From contig JAEUTA010000025.1 in NCBI GenBank assembly GCA_016788205.1, positions 1 through 64,000 on the forward strand: 64,000 nt of DNA, in the 5' to 3' direction. Shown one piece after another: positions 31,711-40,605 of this stretch; the stretch's first letter is position 1; each line of letters opens with the position of its first letter. The translations under genes were made by a program, and so were the position numbers. The notes below the pieces were generated by a model. It was not told where the DNA came from and did no database searches. It was given only the letters and a program-made list of their open reading frames with translations. Origin of the DNA: Flavobacteriales bacterium. GTDB taxonomy: Bacteria > Bacteroidota > Bacteroidia > Flavobacteriales_F > PHOS-HE28.

Positions 31711-32808
31711 ATGGGTTTGAAATGTGGCATCGTAGGTCTGCCGAACGTCGGCAAAAGCACGCTCTTCAACTGTCTCAGCAACGCCAAGGCGCAGGCGGCG
31801 AACTTCCCGTTCTGTACCATCGAGCCGAACGTGGGCACCATCACCGTACCGGACACGCGGCTGAACAAACTGGCCGACTTGGTGAAGCCCAACAAGATCG
31901 TGCCCACCACGGTGGAGATCGTTGACATCGCCGGCTTGGTGAAAGGGGCGAGCAAAGGCGAGGGGCTCGGCAACCAGTTCCTCGGCAATATCCGCGAGTG
32001 CGATGCCATCCTGCACGTGCTCCGGTGCTTCGACGACCCCAATGTGGTGCACGTGGACGGCAGTGTGGATCCCGTTCGCGACAAGGAGGTCATCGATATC
32101 GAGCTGCAATTGAAGGACCTCGAGACCGTTGAAGCGCGCATCAAGAAGGTGGAGAAGCAGGCACAGATCGGTGAGAAGGAGGCCAAGCGCCGCTACGAAC
32201 TGCTCAGCCGTATCCGCGAAGCGCTGTTGAAAGGCGAAAGCGCACGCACGGTCGTTTCCCCGAGTGATGATCCGGCGCTCCTGGCCGAATTCCAACTCCT
32301 CACCACGAAGCCGGTGCTTTACGTATGCAACGTGGAAGAGAAAAGCGCGGTAACGGGCAACGCGTTCTACGAGAAGGTGAAGGCCGCCGTGGCGAACGAA
32401 AGCGCCGAGGTGATCTTCGTGACAGCGGCGATCGAAGCGGAGATCGCCTCATTGGAAACGGCTGAAGAGCGCGAGATGTTCCTCGCGGATATCGGTCTGA
32501 AAGAGCCGGGTGTGAACAAATTGATCCACGCGGCCTACGACCTGCTGAAGCTACAGACCTACTTCACCGCTGGTGTGCAGGAGGTGCGTGCCTGGACCAT
32601 CCATCAAGGGGATACAGGCCCCAAGGCGGCCGGTGTGATCCACAGCGATTTCGAGAAGGGCTACATCCGTGCCGAAGTGATCGGCTACGACGATTACATC
32701 GCTTTGGGCAGTGAGGCTGCCGCCCGCAGTGCCGGCAAACTGCGCACAGAAGGAAAGGAGTACGTAGTGAAGGACGGTGACGTGATGCACTTCCTCTTCA
32801 ACGTTTGA
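31711..32808 (+). CDS. ychF: Redox-regulated ribosome-binding ATPase YchF (OLA1 family)
   Basis: A 365-residue P-loop NTPase of the Obg group. G1 is GIVGLPNVGKSTLFN (residues 6-20), followed by NFPFCTIEPNVG, G3 DIAGLVKGASKGEGLGN and a coiled-coil insertion. The NKxD box is replaced by NVEE (in VLYVCNVEEKS), the change that gives this family ATP preference. The C-terminal TGS domain ends with KEYVVKDGDVMHFLFNV. Full family length. Proteins of this family associate with ribosomes and affect stress responses. Start chosen at MGLKCG, where all homologues begin. Confidence 0.96.
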   Translation: MGLKCGIVGLPNVGKSTLFNCLSNAKAQAANFPFCTIEPNVGTITVPDTRLNKLADLVKPNKIVPTTVEIVDIAGLVKGASKGEGLGNQFLGNIRECDAILHVLRCFDDPNVVHVDGSVDPVRDKEVIDIELQLKDLETVEARIKKVEKQAQIGEKEAKRRYELLSRIREALLKGESARTVVSPSDDPALLAEFQLLTTKPVLYVCNVEEKSAVTGNAFYEKVKAAVANESAEVIFVTAAIEAEIASLETAEEREMFLADIGLKEPGVNKLIHAAYDLLKLQTYFTAGVQEVRAWTIHQGDTGPKAAGVIHSDFEKGYIRAEVIGYDDYIALGSEAAARSAGKLRTEGKEYVVKDGDVMHFLFNV

Positions 32809-32810
32809 CC

Positions 32811-32852
32811 AGAACGAATGGACCGGGCTGAAGAGCCCGGTCCATTCGTTCT
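32811..32852. terminator. Bidirectional 19-bp hairpin terminator
   Basis: AGAACGAATGGACCGGGCT and its perfect complement around a GAAG loop, between ychF and the converging lipoprotein gene. The longest perfect stem in the window. Confidence 0.85.
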
Positions 32853-32865
32853 GGTCCCATCGGGT

Positions 32866-33528
32866 TCAGACGTTGTTCTCCACCGTGACCACGGCGGTCC
32901 CGTTCGTAATGGTGCGTACAGCGCTGCCACTGCAATTGTAAAGCTTGCAGCTGAAGGTCACCCGGTATTTCACACGGTCGTAAGTGATCGAATTGGGGAT
33001 CTCGACGATCTGCGTCACGTTGAAGCTCTCCCCATCCTGTGCACCGCAACGGCTGGACCATTCAGTGAATAAGGGTGCGCCATCGTACATGTGTATCTCG
33101 GCTTTGTCGAACTGGCCACCAGCTGTTGCGTACGGGATCTCACCGGTATTGAACCAGCCGAAGAACACATCATCAGCGGGGATACCGAAGCCAGCCTGTT
33201 CGAACTGGCCCAGGGAGAACTCGATGTAAGTCTCGTCGGTCGCTTCATCGTAGAACGTGCAGCCGTAAGTCTTGGTGGAGGTGGGACTGCCACTGGAGCC
33301 GGAATTGCTGAATATGATGGCGGCATTCCCGGACCCGCTCGTATGCGTGCGTGCGACACCATCGACCGTGTAGGTGGCGCTCTCCACAGTGGCTGCCGTA
33401 ATGGTCGTTGTTCCGCCACCACCGCCGCCGCCATTGCCTGCTGGCGCAGCGGTATCATCGTCGTCCTGGTTGCAAGCGGTCGTGAGAGCTCCCGCCACGA
33501 GCAGCGCGGAAAGAAGTAATCGTTGCAT
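32866..33528 (-). CDS. Lipoprotein of unknown function with glycine-rich tether
   Basis: A 220-residue predicted lipoprotein: lipobox LTTAC with acylated cysteine at residue 19, then DDDD and a run of seven glycines before a beta-rich domain with four cysteines (TYGCTFY, SRCGAQ, FSCKLYNCSG). The acidic stretch directly after the cysteine may act as the surface-export signal known for Bacteroidota lipoproteins. No family could be assigned. A TAGCTTCG box lies 18 bases before the ATG. Confidence 0.75.
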   Translation of the reverse strand: MQRLLLSALLVAGALTTACNQDDDDTAAPAGNGGGGGGGTTTITAATVESATYTVDGVARTHTSGSGNAAIIFSNSGSSGSPTSTKTYGCTFYDEATDETYIEFSLGQFEQAGFGIPADDVFFGWFNTGEIPYATAGGQFDKAEIHMYDGAPLFTEWSSRCGAQDGESFNVTQIVEIPNSITYDRVKYRVTFSCKLYNCSGSAVRTITNGTAVVTVENNV

Positions 33529-33546
33529 GGGTTATCTGGGTTTCTA

Positions 33547-33554
33547 CGAAGCTA
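33547..33554 (-). promoter_or_regulatory. Putative -7 box TAGCTTCG
   Basis: Minus-strand TAGCTTCG, 18 bases before the lipoprotein ATG. Confidence 0.38.
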
Positions 33555-33643
33555 CATTTTCGTTGAGATCGCGCTGTGTGGAGTTAACCCATGCGGGGCG
33601 GGCAAGGATCCGGTCGTTGCTGCGTTCAGCACCTGTTCGGGTC

Positions 33644-34330
33644 ATGCGCTCTTCCCTCGCGGTCATCTTATTGCTCATGCGCCCGCTGGTGGCCATTGCG
33701 CAACCGCATGGCCATCTCAAAGCCGGCGCGAGTTATTTGCACTGTTCCGATCCCGTGGGTGCAGGGCACGGCGCGCATACCGGACATCGCGCCGCGGGGA
33801 TGGGCATACACCTGGGAGTGGCCTTCGAGACCAGGCTGAACAACCGCTTCGGGCTACGTGCCGAATCGTTGTTGGAAGCAAGGCAAGTGGGCTATGATAT
33901 GGTGCAGGGGCGTGTCCCTTCCGACTGGCCTTCAGGCGGTGAAAAGATCTCGACCGGGGACCGCTCGACCCGTCTCCTGCACGTTCAACTACCGGTAATC
34001 CTCACGCTCCATGAATGGTCGCTCCTGCGGCTTGATGCGGGGTTCAGCACCGGATACCTGCTGCAGGCGAACGACCGTATCCGTGCGGTCGAGACCTATT
34101 CCGGGAACACGCACACTGACATCATCGCTGAGCGGAACAGTATGAATTCCATGGCGCGTTGGGAGTGTGCCGTGCTGCTGGGTGCTGAGGTGGACAGCGG
34201 CCGCAAGCTGGGCATGGCGTTGCGCTACCTGCATGGACTGACCGATCTGGATCGTGCACCTGGCACGTCGCCCTCCTTCCCACGCACTTGGCACGTCTCG
34301 CTCACGTATCGCCTGCGTCACGCGGGCTGA
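33644..34330 (+). CDS. Outer-membrane beta-barrel protein (PorT/OMP_b-brl-like)
   Basis: A 228-residue exported protein. Signal peptide ends at VAIAQ. The rest alternates polar and hydrophobic residues in strands typical of an 8-stranded outer-membrane barrel (MGIHLGVAFETRLNNRFGLR, LHVQLPVILTLH, ECAVLLGAEVDSGRKLGMAL) and ends in a strand, HVSLTYRLRHAG. Similar small barrels in the phylum have no single known function. The start was taken at the ATG of the signal peptide because the longer frame runs through the divergent lipoprotein gene. Confidence 0.72.
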   Translation: MRSSLAVILLLMRPLVAIAQPHGHLKAGASYLHCSDPVGAGHGAHTGHRAAGMGIHLGVAFETRLNNRFGLRAESLLEARQVGYDMVQGRVPSDWPSGGEKISTGDRSTRLLHVQLPVILTLHEWSLLRLDAGFSTGYLLQANDRIRAVETYSGNTHTDIIAERNSMNSMARWECAVLLGAEVDSGRKLGMALRYLHGLTDLDRAPGTSPSFPRTWHVSLTYRLRHAG

Positions 34331-34546
34331 ACAACGGAGCACGTTTCGACGAACCAGGACCTGAGCCCGTTGAGCCAAGAACGGTTCATGGACCGCTCAT
34401 TCAGGTGCTCTTTCATTGGTCCGGATGGATGGTTTGTTCGTCGGGCTGCGCTTCTGTATCAGCGGAAAATCAACATGGTGCCCCCTGGTTGATCGATCCT
34501 TTGATCCGGAACCCGAATACACTTTTCGACTAAACCTGAGCGAACC

Positions 34547-37375
34547 ATGCAACGAACAATGACCCTTCTGGCCTGGGGCTTCGCCGCCTTGAGCCTGAAC
34601 GCACAGACGAACCAGCGAACCGCCCGCGTAGCGGAACGGATGGAGGAATTGCACCGATCCGGTGTGGAGTTCAGACACGTACCGCTCTTCTCCCTGATGG
34701 AGCGTTCCGCTGAAAGCGATGCGTTGTGGGAGAACGCCGTGACCCAGGCCACCGTGGTGCGCCTGGACCGCAGTGTGACCTCCACCTTGATGGTCTCGCG
34801 CTCGGCCTACATCAGCTTAGAGCTGCCTGCGGAGAGTGCCCCCATCATCGTGGACCTTGAGCGCGTTGACATCACCACGGCGGACTTCCAAGTGACGCTG
34901 GCCAGCACGGGCGCGGCCGCGAACATCGACCAAGGTGTGCACTACCGCGGAACGGTGCGTGGCGTGACGGGTTCCATGGCTGCCATCAGTGTATTCCCGG
35001 ATGAGGTGATGGGCATCATCAGCGACGCGGAGGGCCAGCGCGTGCTCGGGCGCTTCGTGAATGATACACAAGGCGACCACATCTTCTACCGCGAAGCCGA
35101 CCTGCTCGGTACGTCCAGTGCGGTATGCGCTACGCCCGATGTGGACATGGGTGAAGAGCCTGCGCATCTGGACGAGAGCGGTGCGGATCGTACGGTGAAG
35201 TGCGTGCGCTACTACTGGGAGGTGAACTATGACATCTTCCAAGGCAAGGGGAGCGTGGTCAACGCCGTCAACTATGTCACAGGCCTCTTCAACCAGAGCG
35301 CCATACTCTACGAGAACGATGGTATCAGCGTGGCCCTTTCTGAAGTGTACGTATGGGACGTTCCAAGTCCTTACACCTCTACGTCCACCAGTACACAGCT
35401 TTCCACGTTCGGTACCACGCGCACGAGTTTCAACGGTGACATGGCGCACCTTCTCGGTTACACGGGCGGCGGCGGTGTGGCCTACGTGAACACCATCTGT
35501 AGCAGCCAGTCGCGTTATCGCATGGCCTATAGCGACATCAATAGCACCTACCAGAACGTGCCCACGTACAGTTGGAGCGTGGAAGTGGTAACACATGAAC
35601 AAGGGCACAACCTGGGTTCGCCGCATACCCATGCCTGCTCGTGGAACGGGAACAACACGGCCATCGATGGTTGTGGCCCGGCGGCCGGGTACACCGAAGG
35701 CTCTTGTGCAGCAGGTCCTGTACCGGCTTCCAGCGTTGGCGGTACCATCATGAGCTATTGCCACCTGACCGGTTCGGGCATCAAGTTCAGCAACGGGTTC
35801 GGTCCGCAACCTGCGGCGCTCATCATCAGCCGCATCAATGCAGCATCGTGCCTCACGGCATGTGGTTCCGGTACGCCATGCAGCGCTCCCACGGGACTTG
35901 CCGTATCCAACACCACCACCACTGGTGCTACACTGGGCTGGGCTGCCGTGCCTGGCGCGGCGTCCTACACGCTGCAATGGAAAGCCAACGCCGCAGCCAC
36001 GTGGACCACTGTTACCGGTATCGCCTCCACCACTTACGCGCTCAGCGGTCTCACCGCTGGTACGGCATACCAGTTCCAAGTATCCACCGTCTGCGCTTCC
36101 AGTAGTTCTTCCTATGCTTCACCGGTCTCTTTCACCACCACGGTAGCAGCTACCTGTGGTGTGCCTTCAGGTCTCTCGGCGAGTAGTATCAGCACTACGT
36201 CGGCCACGGTGAATTGGAGCGCCGTGAGTGGTGCGGTGAGCTACAACGTGCAATGGAAGCTTGCATCGGCCAGTTCCTGGACGACCATCACCGGGGCGAC
36301 CGGAACCTCGCGTACGCTCACCGGGCTTACGCCATCCACGGCTTATCAGTTCCAGGTGTCCACGGTATGCGGCGCGTCAAGTTCGGCCTACTCCGGTGCG
36401 GCCAGCTTCACCACCAGCGCGGCGTCGAGCTGCGGCGTACCCACCGGCTTGTCGGCGAGCAGCATCACCGCTTCTTCCGGCACATTGAATTGGACGGCGG
36501 TCAGCGGTGCGGTGAGCTACACCGTGCAGTGGAAACCGGCATCAAGCAGTACGTGGAACACCATCACCGGTATCACGGGCACCTCGCGTTCGCTCACGGG
36601 CCTCGCGGCGTCCACGGTACATCAGTTCCAAGTGTCCGCAGTGTGCAGTGCGTCGAGTTCGGCCTATTCCGCAGCGACCAACTTCACCACCAGTGCAGTG
36701 GTGGCCTGTTCGGACAACTATGAGCCGAACAACTCGCGCAGCGCCGCTTTCGCTGTGGCTTCGAACATCACATTGACCGGTCGTATCTCCACTTGGACGG
36801 ATCAGGATTGGTATCGCTTCTCCAACAGCACGGGTGCGTCCAACATCCGGGTCACGCTCACAGGACTTCCGGCGAACTACTCCATCGCCCTGTACCGTGG
36901 AAGTTCCAACATCGCGTCCAGCAACGTTTCGGGTACGGGGAATGAGACCATCGTCTTCAATACCACCACGGTTTCGACCAACTACTCCGTTCGCGTTCGG
37001 GGAGTGAACGGGGCATACAACAGCACGGCGTGCTACACGCTCTCCATCAGCACCTCCGGCACGGGTTTCATGTCCGAGGGGTTGCCGCAACCGGACGAAG
37101 ACCTGAACGCTACAGGTGATGTTGAAGGGGAGGTGCTCATCTTCCCGAACCCGGCGAGCGAACTCGTGAACATTCGCATCCCGGCCTCGCCGGAGGTGAC
37201 TTACGTGGACATCTACGACGCTGTTGGTCGCAATGTGGCCAGCTTCAACCATCCCGGCGGGGAAGTGGAGACCACGTTGGTGCTTCCTGTGGCCGAGCGT
37301 TCACCCGGGGTTCACCTCATCCGTATCGCACGCGGGGAAGAGGTCATCGTCAGGCGCGTGGTGGTTAGCCATTGA
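34547..37375 (+). CDS. Reprolysin-type metalloprotease, T9SS-exported (paralogue A)
   Basis: A 942-residue secreted protease. Signal peptide ends at LNAQT. After a propeptide of about 190 residues comes a catalytic domain with the zinc motif VVTHEQGHNLGSPHTHAC (metzincin HExxHNLGxxH, near 348-362) and IMSYCH as Met-turn (near 400). Three fibronectin type III domains follow (about 445-530, 540-625, 635-715), then a bacterial pre-peptidase C-terminal domain (about 723-840, with NYEPNNSRSAAF) and a T9SS type A sorting domain (about 860-942). It is followed by a paralogue with the same first half. Expected to be released or fixed on the cell surface. Confidence 0.92.
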   Translation: MQRTMTLLAWGFAALSLNAQTNQRTARVAERMEELHRSGVEFRHVPLFSLMERSAESDALWENAVTQATVVRLDRSVTSTLMVSRSAYISLELPAESAPIIVDLERVDITTADFQVTLASTGAAANIDQGVHYRGTVRGVTGSMAAISVFPDEVMGIISDAEGQRVLGRFVNDTQGDHIFYREADLLGTSSAVCATPDVDMGEEPAHLDESGADRTVKCVRYYWEVNYDIFQGKGSVVNAVNYVTGLFNQSAILYENDGISVALSEVYVWDVPSPYTSTSTSTQLSTFGTTRTSFNGDMAHLLGYTGGGGVAYVNTICSSQSRYRMAYSDINSTYQNVPTYSWSVEVVTHEQGHNLGSPHTHACSWNGNNTAIDGCGPAAGYTEGSCAAGPVPASSVGGTIMSYCHLTGSGIKFSNGFGPQPAALIISRINAASCLTACGSGTPCSAPTGLAVSNTTTTGATLGWAAVPGAASYTLQWKANAAATWTTVTGIASTTYALSGLTAGTAYQFQVSTVCASSSSSYASPVSFTTTVAATCGVPSGLSASSISTTSATVNWSAVSGAVSYNVQWKLASASSWTTITGATGTSRTLTGLTPSTAYQFQVSTVCGASSSAYSGAASFTTSAASSCGVPTGLSASSITASSGTLNWTAVSGAVSYTVQWKPASSSTWNTITGITGTSRSLTGLAASTVHQFQVSAVCSASSSAYSAATNFTTSAVVACSDNYEPNNSRSAAFAVASNITLTGRISTWTDQDWYRFSNSTGASNIRVTLTGLPANYSIALYRGSSNIASSNVSGTGNETIVFNTTTVSTNYSVRVRGVNGAYNSTACYTLSISTSGTGFMSEGLPQPDEDLNATGDVEGEVLIFPNPASELVNIRIPASPEVTYVDIYDAVGRNVASFNHPGGEVETTLVLPVAERSPGVHLIRIARGEEVIVRRVVVSH

Positions 37376-37393
37376 CGAGCGACTTGGACCTGC

Positions 37394-37423
37394 AACGACG
37401 GCCGGGGGGACCTGGCCGTCGTT
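37394..37423 (+). terminator. 10-bp hairpin terminator
   Basis: AACGACGGCC, 10-base loop, GGCCGTCGTT followed by CGTTTTC, 18 bases after paralogue A. It separates the two protease genes transcriptionally. Confidence 0.65.
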
Positions 37424-37516
37424 CGTTTTCCATGCCCCCTCAGGCTTCGGAATACGGCACTTGCCGGAATGGAGCAGGGCTCTAACTTGGACGAGTCTAC
37501 CAACCACCACCCGATC

Positions 37517-40474
37517 ATGCGCGTTCCAGTGTTCTTCATCACGCTCTCCCTTGTTGGAACACTATCGGCCAAGTCCGGTCAGGTCTCGGCGCGCATCCAG
37601 CGGTCCATGGATGCGGGAAAGCGATTCGTGCCCGCACAGGTGTTCGCACCGGTGGATCAGGACGCTGCGTTACGCGCCCGTTGGTCGCAAGCGCTGAAAG
37701 AGGCGACGGTATTATCCCCCAATAGGGAGCGCCTGCGCGCCATGGCCCGGGAAACACGCATTTCGTTGGAATTGCCGATCACAGGTGGGTCCTTGGTGCT
37801 CGATCTTGAACAGGTGGAACTCACCTCGGGAGGCTTGGTCGTCCGCACGGCCAGTGGTTCTTCCGTTGAGGTCACGCATGGTGCTCACTACCGTGGCATG
37901 GTGCACGGGTCACCTGGCTCCCTGGCGGCCATCAGTGTGTTCGACGGGGAGGTGATGGGTACCATCCACCTAGGTTCCACCACCTGGGTGCTGGGCCGCT
38001 TCGAGGACAGGAAGGATGTTCTTCACGTGTTGTATCGCGAAATGGATCTGCGGAAGGAACACACGTTCGTCTGCGGTACTCCGGATGCTACGGAACCTTA
38101 CCATGCCGATCGATTGCAGGATGACGGCGGAGAGCGCACCGTGCGTTGCGTGCGCTACTACTGGGAAGTGGATCATGCCGTGTTCCTGGACAAGGGGAGC
38201 ATCGCCAACACCACCACCTATGCCACGGGGCTCTTCAACCAGAGCGCTGCCTTGTTCGATAACGATGGCATCGATGTAACGCTCTCTGAATTGTTCATCT
38301 GGGATGTGCCCAGTCCGTATACCGGACCATCCAGCGGCAACTTCCTGACACAGTTCGGCACGTATCGCACCACCTTCAACGGAGACCTGGCGCACCTGAT
38401 CAGTTATGGGGGAGGAGGAGGGGTCGCCTGGGTCAACACCATCTGCAGCAGTAGTAGCAACTTGCGGATGGCGTACAGCGGCATCAATTCCGGGTACAGC
38501 AACGTGCCCACCTATAGTTGGAGCGTGGAAGTGACGACCCATGAGGCGGGTCACAATCTCGGCTCCAGTCACACCCACGCCTGCGTGTGGAACGGCAATG
38601 GAACGAGCATCGATGGATGTGGCCCGACGGCCGGCTACACGGAAGGTTCGTGCGCCACAGGTCCGCTTCCATCGGGTGGTGGGACCGTGATGAGCTATTG
38701 CCATCTCGTCGGTAGCGTGGGCATCAACTTCAACTTCGGGTTCGGTCCGCAGCCGGCGGCGGTGATCCGCAATGCGGTGAATGCGGCCACCTGTCTTGGG
38801 GTATGCGGCAGCACATGCGATGCACCGGGTACCTTGAACGTGACGAACCTGTTGATCACCACGGCGACGCTCACTTGGTCCAACGTTGGTGCCACTTCGT
38901 ACGATCTGCAATGGCGTGCCGTGGGTGCGCCATCCTGGAATACCGTAGCCGGTCTCACGACCAATACCTATGCGCTGAGCGGTCTTGTCCAAGGCACCGC
39001 ATACGAGTTCCAGGTGCGGAGCAATTGTAGCACATCCACCTCTGCATTCAGCGTCGTGCGCACGTTCACAACGGCAGTACCCTGTCCGGAGAGCTTGGAG
39101 CCTAACGGTACGCTGGCGACGGCCGCGGTCATCACCCCACCCACCGCTGTAACCGCGTTGATAGCTGCGGCGGGCGACCAGGATCACTACCGATTCACCA
39201 TTGCAAGCACGAGCACCATCAACCTCAGCCTCTACAACCTCCCGTACGACTACGACCTGCGTTTGCTCAGCAGCACCGGAACCACCTTGGCCTCTTCGGA
39301 GGCGGGCGGCACGGCGAGCGAATTCATCAACTATGCCAACGCGGCACCGGGTACGTACTACGCGTACGTGTTCGGCTACAACGGTGCGTTCAGTGGCGAC
39401 CTCTGCTACACTTTGAACGTGAGCTCTTACGCCTCGGAAGGCTGCGGACGACCTGTGGAATTGGCGGTCGCCAACGTGGTCTACAACGGGGCCCAAGCCA
39501 GCTGGATGCCTGTGCAGGGCGCGAATTCCTACGACCTGCGTTGGCGTGCCGTTGGCGCGCCGGTGTGGACGGATGCCATCGCGTTGACAGCGACGACCTA
39601 CACCATCACCGGGCTCGCGTATTCAACCTTGCACGAGGTACAAGTGCGTGCGGTTTGCGTTGGGTCGGTGCAGGGCACCGTATCCGAATACACTGCGTCG
39701 GTGAATTTCACCACCGCTGCTGCTCCCTGTGAGGTGGCGCCGCCCATCGTGCTGCCGTTGAAAGTGGTCCTGGATGGTGCGTATCGTGCAGCCGGTCAGT
39801 TGATGGTGGACTCCTTGCGCGACAATGGTCTGCTTCCCTTGCAAGAACCGTACACCGCCCTGGGCTATATCCTTCAGGGGGCGACCAGCACCACCGCCCA
39901 GGTATTCGGGGTGCAAGGCTCCGATGCCATCGTGGATTGGGTGGTGGTAGCGTTGCGCGACCCCCTCGCTCCGGCCACCGTGCTGGAGGCCAGGGCGGGG
40001 TTGTTACAACGCGACGGTGACGTGGTCGACGTCGACGGTACTTCGTCGCTTGCCTTCTGCTCTCCGGCGGGACCCTACCGCGTTTCGGTCCATCATCGGA
40101 ACCACCTCGGGGCCATGAGCGGTAACGATCTGGTCCTGAGCACGAGCACGGCACAGGTGGATTTCAGCGCCCTCGCGTTCACCCTGCATGGTTCAGGAGC
40201 GCTTCGCGAGCTCACTGACCGGCGTGCGTTGTGGGCCGGGAACTGCGCACGCGATGGGTTCATCAAGTACAGTGGATCGTTGAACGATCGGGACGCGGTG
40301 CTGACGGCCATCGGGGGTACTGTTCCCACCAACACCGTGGCGGCCTATCGCCTTGAGGATGTCAATTTGGACGGCGTGGTGAAATACAGTGGTTCGGACA
40401 ACGACCGGGACCGGATCCTGGGCACCATCGGTGGGGTCGTATCCACCAACACCGTAGCGGAGCAGCTGCCGTGA
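37517..40474 (+). CDS. Reprolysin-type metalloprotease (paralogue B) with a different C-terminal module
   Basis: A 985-residue paralogue of the preceding gene. Propeptide and catalytic domain are clearly homologous throughout (CVRYYWEVDH, TTHEAGHNLGSSHTHAC, VMSYCH). One fibronectin domain, a pre-peptidase C-terminal domain (CPESLEPNGTLATAA) and another fibronectin domain follow in a different order from paralogue A. Instead of a standard T9SS type A domain the protein ends in about 240 residues finishing with two copies of a short motif, IKYSGSLNDRDAVL and VKYSGSDNDRDRIL, the second within DVNLDGVVKYSGSDNDRD, which looks dockerin-like and calcium-binding. Signal peptide ends at GTLSAK; the start was chosen for it. 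Confidence 0.9.
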   Translation: MRVPVFFITLSLVGTLSAKSGQVSARIQRSMDAGKRFVPAQVFAPVDQDAALRARWSQALKEATVLSPNRERLRAMARETRISLELPITGGSLVLDLEQVELTSGGLVVRTASGSSVEVTHGAHYRGMVHGSPGSLAAISVFDGEVMGTIHLGSTTWVLGRFEDRKDVLHVLYREMDLRKEHTFVCGTPDATEPYHADRLQDDGGERTVRCVRYYWEVDHAVFLDKGSIANTTTYATGLFNQSAALFDNDGIDVTLSELFIWDVPSPYTGPSSGNFLTQFGTYRTTFNGDLAHLISYGGGGGVAWVNTICSSSSNLRMAYSGINSGYSNVPTYSWSVEVTTHEAGHNLGSSHTHACVWNGNGTSIDGCGPTAGYTEGSCATGPLPSGGGTVMSYCHLVGSVGINFNFGFGPQPAAVIRNAVNAATCLGVCGSTCDAPGTLNVTNLLITTATLTWSNVGATSYDLQWRAVGAPSWNTVAGLTTNTYALSGLVQGTAYEFQVRSNCSTSTSAFSVVRTFTTAVPCPESLEPNGTLATAAVITPPTAVTALIAAAGDQDHYRFTIASTSTINLSLYNLPYDYDLRLLSSTGTTLASSEAGGTASEFINYANAAPGTYYAYVFGYNGAFSGDLCYTLNVSSYASEGCGRPVELAVANVVYNGAQASWMPVQGANSYDLRWRAVGAPVWTDAIALTATTYTITGLAYSTLHEVQVRAVCVGSVQGTVSEYTASVNFTTAAAPCEVAPPIVLPLKVVLDGAYRAAGQLMVDSLRDNGLLPLQEPYTALGYILQGATSTTAQVFGVQGSDAIVDWVVVALRDPLAPATVLEARAGLLQRDGDVVDVDGTSSLAFCSPAGPYRVSVHHRNHLGAMSGNDLVLSTSTAQVDFSALAFTLHGSGALRELTDRRALWAGNCARDGFIKYSGSLNDRDAVLTAIGGTVPTNTVAAYRLEDVNLDGVVKYSGSDNDRDRILGTIGGVVSTNTVAEQLP

Positions 40475-40547
40475 GGTGCTGTTGAAAACTCCGATCGATC
40501 GTTGAAAACCGGCATTTGGTCGGTCTGAGGGGGCGTGGGTGAGGGGC

Positions 40548-40555
40548 TACCTTCG
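40548..40555 (+). promoter_or_regulatory. Putative -7 box TACCTTCG for parE cluster
   Basis: TACCTTCG ends 50 bases before the parE ATG, identical to boxes in front of ychF and the lipoprotein gene at 6209. Confidence 0.38.
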
Positions 40556-40605
40556 TGCCTTGCGCTGGAACCCTTGTCCCTACTGGGTTCGGCGCCATTC
40601 CGAGC

